Shown here: positions 54,483 through 62,183 of the stretch, piece by piece
Position numbering within the stretch: position 1 is the stretch's first letter
How the letters are laid out: each line of letters begins with the position of its first letter
DNA from: Mesorhizobium sp. M2D.F.Ca.ET.226.01.1.1
GTDB taxonomy: Bacteria; Pseudomonadota; Alphaproteobacteria; Rhizobiales; Rhizobiaceae
Length of the DNA: 64,000 nucleotides
Direction of reading: 5' to 3'
NCBI RefSeq assembly: GCF_004022705.2
Contig: NZ_RZOY02000008.1
Coordinates: forward strand, 124,001 to 188,000
Program-made: the position numbers and the translations under genes
The notes under the pieces: model-generated
What the model was told of the DNA's origin: nothing
Seen by the model: the letters and a program-made list of their open reading frames with translations, nothing else
Database searches by the model: none

Positions 54483-55744
54483 GCGCAGCGGCGCCCGCCG
54501 TCGCGCTTGGCCTCAAGGCCAACTGGAAGCAGTTTTCGCTGCTGGTGCTGATCAATGCGTTCGTCGGCGGCATGGTCGGCATCGAACGGACCGTCGTGCC
54601 GCTGATCGGCGCGGAGGAATTCGGCGTTGCCTCGACCACGCTGGTCACCTCCTTCATCGTCAGCTTTGGCGTGGTCAAGGCCTGCGCCAATCTCGTCTCC
54701 GGCCAGCTTGCCGACACATGGGGCCGCAAGCGCGTGCTGATCCTCGGCTGGCTGTTCGGCCTGCCGGTGCCCTTCATCATCATCTCAGCGCCGAGCTGGG
54801 GCTGGATCGTCGCCGCCAACGCGCTGCTCGGCATCAACCAGGGCTTCGCCTGGTCGATGACGGTGATCATGAAGGTCGATCTGGTCGGACCGAAATCGCG
54901 CGGGCTTGCCGTCGGCCTCAACGAATTCGCCGGCTACCTCGCCGTCGGCGTCACCGCCTTCCTCACCGGCTATCTCGCCAGCCGCTACGGGCTGCGGCCG
55001 GTGCCGATCTACCTCGGGGTCGGCTATGCGATCCTGGGTGCGACGCTGTCCATCCTGCTCGTGCGCGACACCCGCGAGCATGTCCGGCTGGAACTGGCCA
55101 ACCACCCAAAAAAACAGGCTTCACCGCTCAGTTTCCGCGAGATCTTCATGCTGACCTCGTTCGGGGACCGCAACCTGTTCGCCGCTTCGCAAGCCGGCCT
55201 GGTGAACAATCTCAACGACGGCATGAGTTGGGGGCTGTTTCCGCTGTTCTTCGTCGCCAACGGGCTCGGCATCGAGCGGATCGGCATCCTCAAGGCGGTC
55301 TACCCGGCGGTCTGGGGCATCTTCCAGGTGGCGACTGGGCCGTTGAGCGACCGCTGGGGCCGCAAGGGGCTGATCGTCGCCGGCATGTGGGTGCAGGCGG
55401 CGGGGCTGCTCACCACCGCCATGACGCGCGATTTCGGCTGGTGGCTGCTGGCCAGCCTTCTGCTCGGCCTCGGCACGGCGATGGTCTATCCGAGCCTGAT
55501 CGCGGCGGTGTCGGATGCATCGCACCCCTCCTGGCGGGCTCGCTCGCTCAGCGTCTACCGCTTCTGGCGCGATCTCGGCTATGCGATCGGCGCATTGTCC
55601 GCCGGCCTGATCGCCGATTTCTTCGGCTTCGCCGCCGCGATAGCAGCTATTGCGACGCTGACCTTCCTGTCGGGCGCGATCGTCGCGGTGGCGATGCGCG
55701 AGCCGCGTTCCGCCGCCGTGGTTCCGACGTCAGCCGATCGTTGA
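54479..55744 (+). CDS. MFS transporter coupled to the persulfide dioxygenase-like gene
   Basis: 421 residues, TTG start overlapping the preceding stop (TTGA). Twelve predicted membrane segments; MFS loop motif GQLADTWGRKRVLILG near 75-90 and a second in GPLSDRWGRKGLIVAG near 290. Overlap indicates co-translation with the dioxygenase-like protein. Export of a product such as sulfite or thiosulfate is possible; substrate unknown. Confidence 0.87.
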   Translation: MSAAAPAVALGLKANWKQFSLLVLINAFVGGMVGIERTVVPLIGAEEFGVASTTLVTSFIVSFGVVKACANLVSGQLADTWGRKRVLILGWLFGLPVPFIIISAPSWGWIVAANALLGINQGFAWSMTVIMKVDLVGPKSRGLAVGLNEFAGYLAVGVTAFLTGYLASRYGLRPVPIYLGVGYAILGATLSILLVRDTREHVRLELANHPKKQASPLSFREIFMLTSFGDRNLFAASQAGLVNNLNDGMSWGLFPLFFVANGLGIERIGILKAVYPAVWGIFQVATGPLSDRWGRKGLIVAGMWVQAAGLLTTAMTRDFGWWLLASLLLGLGTAMVYPSLIAAVSDASHPSWRARSLSVYRFWRDLGYAIGALSAGLIADFFGFAAAIAAIATLTFLSGAIVAVAMREPRSAAVVPTSADR

Positions 55745-55851
55745 CACCGCCCCCGAAACGAGGGCCGCGTTTACGTTAATGGAAGCTTGATGCTGCGCGG
55801 GATTTGCCCGTCCGCTACAATTTGGACAGGTAGATTTCCTCGAGATCCTGC

Positions 55852-56940
55852 ATGAGCAATCCGAACCGCATGCCGTGGGTGGACACGGCAAAGGGCCTTT
55901 CCATCATCCTGGTGGTGATGATGTATGCCGCCTACAACACCGGCGAATACACGAACGGTATCGGCTTCCTGCACTATGCCATCGGCTTCGCGACGCCGTT
56001 TCGCATGCCGGAATTCTTCCTGATCTCGGGCCTGTTCCTGTCGCAGGTGATCGACCGGCCGTGGCGGCGCTATATCGACCGGCGCGTCGTCCACTATCTC
56101 TATTTCTACGTGCTGTGGGCCTTGATCTCGATCGGGCTGAAGATCGGCATCTTCAGCGGCGATCCGGTCGGCATGCTGCACGACCTCGCAGTGGCCACCG
56201 TCGAGCCATACGGCGTCTTGTGGTTCATCTACATGCTCGCGGTGTTCGGCATCGTCATACGCGTGCTGCGCGAGCTTCACGTGCCGCACTGGGTCGTCAT
56301 CCCGCTCGCCGCCGCGCTACAGACGTGGGCGCCGAAGCCGGACAGCTATGCGCTGGAGCAGTTTGCGGCCTATTTCGTGTTCTTCTATATCGGCTTTGTT
56401 CTGGCGCCGCTGGTGTTCAGGCTGGTCGAGTGGACGCAAGCGCGGCCAGCAGTGACCGTGGCGGGGCTGCTTGCCTGGGCGCTCGTCAACGGCCTGCTCG
56501 TCTATTCGCCCGGCTATGCCGTGCATCCGGTCGGCATGCAGATGGGGCTGGGGGCCTGGCCGCCGCTGCATCTGGCGCTCGCCATTGCCGGCGCGGTGGC
56601 GCTTTGCGTCGCCGGCGGTTTCCTGTCGAAATTCGCATCGATGGAATGGCTGCGCTGGCTGGGCGAGCATTCGCTGGTCGTCTATGTCGCCTTCACCATC
56701 CCAATGTCGATCTTCCGCGGTGTCATGCTGGCGAGCGGCCTCCTGACCGACACCGGCATGCTGAGCTTCGCGGTGCTGCTCGTCTCGGTCGTCAGCCCGG
56801 TGGTGCTCTACTTCATCGTCAAGCGGATCGGCTTCGGCGCCTTCCTGTTCGAGCGCCCGGCCTGGGCGCATATTGACGGGCCGAACGCTACGAGGGCGCC
56901 CGGCAAGGCCATGTCGCGGCCGGCGCGCGAGGCGGCCTGA
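55852..56940 (+). CDS. Acyltransferase family 3 membrane protein
   Basis: 362 residues, about ten hydrophobic segments. The N-terminus RMPWVDTAKGLSIILVVMMY is the Acyl_transf_3 start with its conserved Asp; FRMPEFFLISGLFLSQ follows near 55. Members O-acetylate surface polysaccharides, peptidoglycan or membrane glucans at the inner membrane. Alone, 107 bases after the MFS gene on the same strand. Target unknown. Confidence 0.85.
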   Translation: MSNPNRMPWVDTAKGLSIILVVMMYAAYNTGEYTNGIGFLHYAIGFATPFRMPEFFLISGLFLSQVIDRPWRRYIDRRVVHYLYFYVLWALISIGLKIGIFSGDPVGMLHDLAVATVEPYGVLWFIYMLAVFGIVIRVLRELHVPHWVVIPLAAALQTWAPKPDSYALEQFAAYFVFFYIGFVLAPLVFRLVEWTQARPAVTVAGLLAWALVNGLLVYSPGYAVHPVGMQMGLGAWPPLHLALAIAGAVALCVAGGFLSKFASMEWLRWLGEHSLVVYVAFTIPMSIFRGVMLASGLLTDTGMLSFAVLLVSVVSPVVLYFIVKRIGFGAFLFERPAWAHIDGPNATRAPGKAMSRPAREAA

Positions 56941-56960
56941 GGCTGCCTTCTTCCGACCCG

Positions 56961-57602
56961 CTACTTACCAGCGTCGTGACCCGGGCGCCGCACGGCCTTG
57001 ATCTTGCCGCTGCTGCCGCCACCGCAGAAGAAGCAGCCGGCGCCGTCCGACTCCAGCCCCGACACACCGGAGGGCATTTCGAGTTCCTGCACCACGTCGC
57101 CCGTCTCAGGATCGATGCGCACCAGATCCCCCTCCTCGCCTTCCCAGGTGGCATGCCAGAGCTCGCCGTCGACCCAGGTGACGCCGGTGACGACGCGTTT
57201 GGATTCGATGGTGCGGATCACCTTGCCCGTCTCAGGATCGATCTGATGGATCTTGTGAGCCCTATATTCGCCGACCCACAGCGAGCCCTCGGCCCAGGCC
57301 ATGCCTGAGTCACCACCATTGCCGGGCGCCGGAATGGTGGCGACGACCTTGCCGATCTTCGGGTCGACCTTGTGGATGCGATCCTCGGCGATCTGGTAGA
57401 GATACTCGCCGTCAAAGGCAGTTCCGGCATGCGCCGCGACATCGATCGAACGCACGATCAAGCCGCTGTCGGGGTCGAGCGCATTCAGCTTGTCGTCGCT
57501 CGCGAACCAGACATTTTCGCCGTCATAGGTAACGCCGTTGACGCGCTCGACGCCGGGGAACGGTCCGTATTCACGCAGGATTTCAGCAGCCGCTCGTTTC
57601 AT
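56961..57602 (-). CDS. Beta-propeller protein (Vgb/glutaminyl cyclase-like)
   Basis: 213 residues from the ATG at 57602 (GGAGAG ahead; an ATG at 57614 is possible). Repeated blade sequences such as GVTYDGENVWFASDDKLNAL, LYQIAEDRIHKVDPKIGKVV and VRIDPETGDVVQELEMP, five or so blades. No signal peptide. Near the C-terminus there is a CFFCGGGSSGK segment. It resembles Vgb lyase or glutamine-cyclotransferase-like propellers, but catalytic residues cannot be confirmed. Convergent with the acyltransferase gene. Confidence 0.72.
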   Translation of the reverse strand: MKRAAAEILREYGPFPGVERVNGVTYDGENVWFASDDKLNALDPDSGLIVRSIDVAAHAGTAFDGEYLYQIAEDRIHKVDPKIGKVVATIPAPGNGGDSGMAWAEGSLWVGEYRAHKIHQIDPETGKVIRTIESKRVVTGVTWVDGELWHATWEGEEGDLVRIDPETGDVVQELEMPSGVSGLESDGAGCFFCGGGSSGKIKAVRRPGHDAGK

Positions 57603-57667
57603 CGTTCTCTCCATTGATCCGAACAAAGCGCCGGACAATCGGTTCCGCGCCATTTCCGCAGATATGC

Positions 57668-58888
57668 TTAGTCGCTCGGCAGCGGACCCGGGAGTAACAA
57701 GACGGTCGGGAATCCGGTGACGGGCGGCATCATCCAGCGACGCGCCCGGCCGCGGCCTACCGCCTGCACCTTGTGCTCGGCCGACAGCTGCTCCAGCGCG
57801 CGCTGAACGGTGCGCGCGCTGGCGCCAAGCGCGATCGCCAGCGCCGAGCTCGACCAGGATTCGCCGTCGGTCAAGAAGGCGAGCACCGCGCCGTGCTCTT
57901 CCTCGACAGGCGGCGCCAGCACGACGACCTGGCTGGCGTCAAGCGGCGTGAGCGCGAAACCGGCAGTCGTGGCGTTGATTTCCGCAAGGGCCGATAGTTC
58001 GGCGCGCAGGCGACCCATCTCGACCCTGAGCCGCGCGCGATGCGATTCATCGGCATGCCTTGCCCGGAAGGCGCGCCTCAACAGTGTCTCGCGCGAGGCA
58101 TCCGCCGGCCATGCCTCGGCAAGCGTACGCACCAGCGCGAACAGCACCGGGCGGCTGGCCAGCGAAACAACCCTATCGGCCTTGCGCACGACATTGCGGC
58201 AGGCGTCGACGACCAGTGCGCCGGAGGCCAGCAGCGCCTCGACCTCATCGAGCAGCAGCGGCTTGTCGGTGCCCTGCGAGATGAGCCTTCCGACGGGCGT
58301 GTTCAGCACCAGCGACGCCGTTTCAACTTCGGTCTTCAGCGCCGCGATGTCGGCCTGGTAGGCGGCAAGCGATGCCCGGCCGAAAGCCGAGCGCGCGGCC
58401 TTCGTCCTCAGACGCCTGACCGCGATGCCGGCTGCGGCGAGCTCATGCGCGACGCGCGCGACCGGCGGCAGCGGCGTCGGATCGAAACTGCCAAGTAGAC
58501 GCTCGGCCTCGTCGAGGCGGCCGATCAGGATGAGGCGGCGCGCCTCGAGGCTGCCGGCATAGGCGGCATTCAGCCGGTCGCCATGCGCGGCAAGCGTCGC
58601 GCGCGCGGAACGCAAAGCCTTCTCCGGCCAGCCGAGGTCGCGCGAGACCAGCGCGATCTCGGCCTCGGCGACGACGCAGCGCGCGCGGGCGACGGTCTCC
58701 CTTGAGCTGAAGGCCTTCGCCGCGTCCTTCAACAGCGCCTTGGCCTTGGCGAAATCGCCGAGCTGCGCCATCGCGATGCCGCGCAGCGCCAGCGCCGGCG
58801 CGTCGTCGCGCAGCGCGACACGCTTCAAGGCCCCGAGCGGATCGCCAGCGGCAAGCGCGCGCCCGGCGGCGTTGATCAGCGAATCCAT
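57668..58888 (-). CDS. TPR and helix-turn-helix regulator divergent from DUF899
   Basis: 406 residues from the ATG at 58888; the frame is open upstream but inside the promoter region. N-terminal TPR-like helices (about 1-160), a long helical middle, and a C-terminal winged helix (about 325-385, SSSALAIALGASARTVQRALEQLSAEHKVQAV, here quoted in part as SARTVQRALEQLSAEH). Domain order is reversed compared with most regulators. It probably controls the divergent DUF899 gene. Ligand unknown. Confidence 0.75.
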   Translation of the reverse strand: MDSLINAAGRALAAGDPLGALKRVALRDDAPALALRGIAMAQLGDFAKAKALLKDAAKAFSSRETVARARCVVAEAEIALVSRDLGWPEKALRSARATLAAHGDRLNAAYAGSLEARRLILIGRLDEAERLLGSFDPTPLPPVARVAHELAAAGIAVRRLRTKAARSAFGRASLAAYQADIAALKTEVETASLVLNTPVGRLISQGTDKPLLLDEVEALLASGALVVDACRNVVRKADRVVSLASRPVLFALVRTLAEAWPADASRETLLRRAFRARHADESHRARLRVEMGRLRAELSALAEINATTAGFALTPLDASQVVVLAPPVEEEHGAVLAFLTDGESWSSSALAIALGASARTVQRALEQLSAEHKVQAVGRGRARRWMMPPVTGFPTVLLLPGPLPSD

Positions 58889-59009
58889 GCCATCGCCTCG
58901 GGGCCCGCCGCAGCAAATCGCGTCACACTTGTAACTCTCACCATCGCAGCATGCGGCCCTATGTCTGTCGCTGTCACCCCCAACCAAACCCAAGAACGGG
59001 ACAAGAGCA

Positions 59010-59759
59010 ATGACCCAACACATGAAGACACCGCCGGTCGTTTCGCAGGAAGCGTGGGAAGGCGCGTATGAAGAGATGCTGGTGAAGGAAAAGACCCTCA
59101 CCCGCGCCCGCGACGCCTTAGCCGCCGAACGCCGCCGCATGCCGTGGATGGAAGTCAAGAAGGACTATGTGTTCGAAGGCCCGAACGGCAAGGCGAGCCT
59201 GCTCGACCTCTTCGAAGGCCGCCGCCAGCTGATTGTCTACCGCGCCTTCTTCGAACCGGGCGTTTATGGCTGGCCCGAACATGCCTGCCGCGGCTGCTCG
59301 CTCGGCGCCGACCAGGTCGGCAACCTCGCCCATCTCAACGCCCGCGACACCACGCTTGCCTATGCCTCGCGGGCACCGCAGGCCGACATCCAGCGGGTGA
59401 AGCAGCGGATGGACTGGAAGATGCCCTGGTACACCATCACAGACAGCTGGGACAAGGATTTCGGCGTCGACGAATGGCACGGCCACAATGTCTTCATCCA
59501 TGACGGCAATCGCATCTTCCGCACCTATTTCGTCAACAACCGTGGCGACGAAGCTTTCGGCACCGTCTGGAGCTATCTCGACGTCACGCCGCTGGGCCGC
59601 CAAGAGGTGTGGGAGGATTCGCCCGACGGCTATCCGCAGACGCAGACCTACAAATGGTGGAACTGGCACGACAATTACGAAGAAGGCGCCGCGCCCGACC
59701 AGAGATGGGTCGAGGTGTCGGATGCCGGCGAAGCGGCGTTCCGCAACAAGAACGCCTGA
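59010..59759 (+). CDS. DUF899 thioredoxin-like protein
   Basis: 249 residues, DUF899 family (thioredoxin-fold superfamily). Conserved stretches include YVFEGPNGKASLLDLFEGRR near 48-67, RAFFEPGVYGWPEHACRGCS near 75-95 with a CxxC pair (ACRGCS), and WNWHDNYEE near 218. Function not established. Divergent from the TPR/HTH regulator and followed by a small membrane protein gene. Confidence 0.85.
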   Translation: MTQHMKTPPVVSQEAWEGAYEEMLVKEKTLTRARDALAAERRRMPWMEVKKDYVFEGPNGKASLLDLFEGRRQLIVYRAFFEPGVYGWPEHACRGCSLGADQVGNLAHLNARDTTLAYASRAPQADIQRVKQRMDWKMPWYTITDSWDKDFGVDEWHGHNVFIHDGNRIFRTYFVNNRGDEAFGTVWSYLDVTPLGRQEVWEDSPDGYPQTQTYKWWNWHDNYEEGAAPDQRWVEVSDAGEAAFRNKNA

Positions 59760-59861
59760 GCATGAAGCGACTCCGGCGGCGCACCCGCGCGCCGCCGGAG
59801 CCGATCACTTTGCCTTGTTCTTATGCGCTTGAAGACCTGACCGCTTCAGAAGGTGGATATC

Positions 59862-60098
59862 ATGAGCATCGACTCCCCTCGCCCGACCGGCCTGAGCGGC
59901 TTCGGCCTCGCCGACTGGCTGTGCCTTGCCGCGGCGCCGACCTTCGCAACGATGGCGCTGGTCACGGCTGCCTATGGCGGCCACGACATGACGTGCATGT
60001 CGGGTGCTTCCGTGCTCGGCGGCATGGTGCCGATGTATCTGCTGATGGCGGCATTCCATCTCGCGCCGTGGCTGCGGCTGGTTGCCAGGCAGGGGTGA
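59862..60098 (+). CDS. Small membrane protein
   Basis: 78 residues from the ATG at 59862, with AAGGTGG upstream. Two hydrophobic segments (about 17-37 and 47-70) and a conserved-looking GGHDMTCMSGASVLGGMVP between them. Lies 102 bases after DUF899 on the same strand and may be co-expressed. Similar short proteins are found beside DUF899-type genes, but no function is known. Confidence 0.65.
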   Translation: MSIDSPRPTGLSGFGLADWLCLAAAPTFATMALVTAAYGGHDMTCMSGASVLGGMVPMYLLMAAFHLAPWLRLVARQG

Positions 60099-60122
60099 GA
60101 ACGATCTCGCACGAGGCCGATC

Positions 60123-62177
60123 TCAAGCGCGGCCACGCGCCTGCTTCGCTTGCCGTATCGACTCGATAAGTTCGTGTTCCAGGAAAGGTTTTCCGAGCAG
60201 AGGCACATCGGCCGGCAAGTCGCCGATTGCTTTGGTGTCGGCATAGCCAGTAATGATGACCGCCGGCCAGTTCGCCCTCAGGTTGCGGGCGAACCGGATC
60301 ACTTCCAGACCGGAAACGAGCGGCATGGCGAAATCGGTCACGATCACATCAAAATCATCAGGCGCTTTTTCGATCGTAGCGAGCGCCTCCGCACCCCCCG
60401 CCGCGCATGTCACATGAAAGCCGCCTTGCCTCAATGACGCAGCTGTCAACTCACGCAGGGCATCGCTGTCGTCGACCAACAGAACGGAAGACTGCGCTTC
60501 ATGGCCGTTCATCCGACGTTGACCAACCTGCTCCTGTTCAACCAACGGCGCCGGCTGCTCAAGCGACCGAGGGAGCCACAAATGCATCGCCGTGCCTCGC
60601 CCGACGACGCTTTCAATCCTGAGCGTGCCACCCGACTGTTTCGCAAAGCCGTAGACGGTACTCAGGCCCAGCCCTGTGCCCTTGCCGACGGGCTTTGTCG
60701 TGAAGAAGGGTTCTATGACTTTCGTGACAAGATCGGCTGGAATGCCTGAACCGGTATCGATGACCGAGATGACGACATAGTCGCCGGGGCCAAGCTCGTC
60801 GGAATGATGTTCGGCCGTGCGATTTTGACCTCGGATAGTTATCGAACCTCCCGAAGGCATCGCATCACGCGCGTTGAAGACTAAGTTCATCAGCGCGAGT
60901 TCAAGCTGGCTGGCATCCGCCAGAACCGGCCAGACCGAATTTCCGATTTGCCATTCGAAGCGCACCAGCCCCCCGAGAACCGGCGCGACGAGCCCGTTCA
61001 TTGTCTCAGCCAACCCCGCCAACCGCACAGGTTCCGGCTTCAGGCGCTGGCGCCGCGAGAAGGCAAGCATCCGATTGACCAGTTCGGCACCTTGCGTGGC
61101 GGAACGCCTCGTAAGATCGAGCACTTTTTTTCCCGCGTCGTCGAGTTCGGCACTTCGCTCGAGCAGCCCCAAGCCACTGAGGATTGCCGCAAGCAGATTG
61201 TTGAAATCATGGGCAAGGCCGCCCGTGAGCTTGCCCAGGGCGTCAATGCGCTGTGCCCTAAGCAGCCTATCCTCAAGCTCGCGTCGCTCGGTGATGTCGA
61301 GCAACGTGCCAACAATTTCGTCCGTGTTTTCCACGGGATTGCGGAAAATGACGCCCTGATCCAGAAAGCTTCGATATTTGCCGTCCGCGCACTGCCAGCG
61401 GAATTCACAGCTGTAGGATCCGGCCTCTTTGGCGCCGAGGAGAGCGGCTTCGACATCCGGCAAATCTTCCGGATGCACGCGGCTAAGTCCGAAACCCCGC
61501 TGAGACGTCAGCCGCTCGGGCGAAAATCCGGTCAGCCTCTCGAAGCCGGAAGTGACGAAGCGCGCGTCGAAGGGCGGTTCCGGGGAACGGGCATGAAAGC
61601 AAATCGGAACCGATTGCAGGATGGCTTCCTGACGCTGCTCCGAGGCGCGCAAGGCACGCTCCGCCTCGAGCAACGACTTTTGCGCGTTCAGCGCCTGCTC
61701 CAGCAGTGTCTGCTCCACGATCGCCTTGCGCCGGATTTCCAGAGTCTTCTCATGCAACTCGACAAATACGGCCACCTTCGAACGCAGCATGACTGGATCG
61801 AACGGCTTGAAAACGAAATCGACTGCACCGGCATCATAGCCGCGCAGCATGTGCCCTTCTTCCTTGTTAATCGCAGTCAAGAAGATGATGGGAGTGAGCC
61901 TCGACTGCTCCCGCTGGCGGATCAATGAGGCGGTCTCGTATCCGTCCAGCCCTGGCATCAGCACATCCAGCAAAATGACGGCGAAGTCTTCCTTCAGGAG
62001 GAACCGCAGCGCTTCCTCGCCAGATTGCGCGCAGACAACCTCGCCCACCCCTGCGAGAACTTCGCTGATCGCCAGGAGATTGCGCTCATCATCGTCAACG
62101 GCAAGTATCCTGGTGCGCTCCGCCGCCTCTGACTGGGCGTTTTGATGCTTCGGTTTGGTCTTGGCCAGTCTTTGCAT
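60123..62177 (-). CDS. Hybrid sensor histidine kinase (REC-PAS-HisKA-HATPase-REC)
   Basis: 684 residues, soluble. N-terminal receiver (about 20-140, phosphoacceptor in VILLDVLMPGLDG near 75), coiled region, PAS (about 185-300), HisKA with phospho-His in GGLAHDFNNLLAAI near 320, HATPase (about 420-530, DTGSGIP and GTGLGLS), and C-terminal receiver (about 560-675, VIVTDFAMPLVSG). Stop at 60123 is 24 bases beyond the convergent small membrane protein. Follows the next kinase gene by 6 bases, so they form one operon. Confidence 0.92.
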   Translation of the reverse strand: MQRLAKTKPKHQNAQSEAAERTRILAVDDDERNLLAISEVLAGVGEVVCAQSGEEALRFLLKEDFAVILLDVLMPGLDGYETASLIRQREQSRLTPIIFLTAINKEEGHMLRGYDAGAVDFVFKPFDPVMLRSKVAVFVELHEKTLEIRRKAIVEQTLLEQALNAQKSLLEAERALRASEQRQEAILQSVPICFHARSPEPPFDARFVTSGFERLTGFSPERLTSQRGFGLSRVHPEDLPDVEAALLGAKEAGSYSCEFRWQCADGKYRSFLDQGVIFRNPVENTDEIVGTLLDITERRELEDRLLRAQRIDALGKLTGGLAHDFNNLLAAILSGLGLLERSAELDDAGKKVLDLTRRSATQGAELVNRMLAFSRRQRLKPEPVRLAGLAETMNGLVAPVLGGLVRFEWQIGNSVWPVLADASQLELALMNLVFNARDAMPSGGSITIRGQNRTAEHHSDELGPGDYVVISVIDTGSGIPADLVTKVIEPFFTTKPVGKGTGLGLSTVYGFAKQSGGTLRIESVVGRGTAMHLWLPRSLEQPAPLVEQEQVGQRRMNGHEAQSSVLLVDDSDALRELTAASLRQGGFHVTCAAGGAEALATIEKAPDDFDVIVTDFAMPLVSGLEVIRFARNLRANWPAVIITGYADTKAIGDLPADVPLLGKPFLEHELIESIRQAKQARGRA

Positions 62178-62183
62178 TGACCG

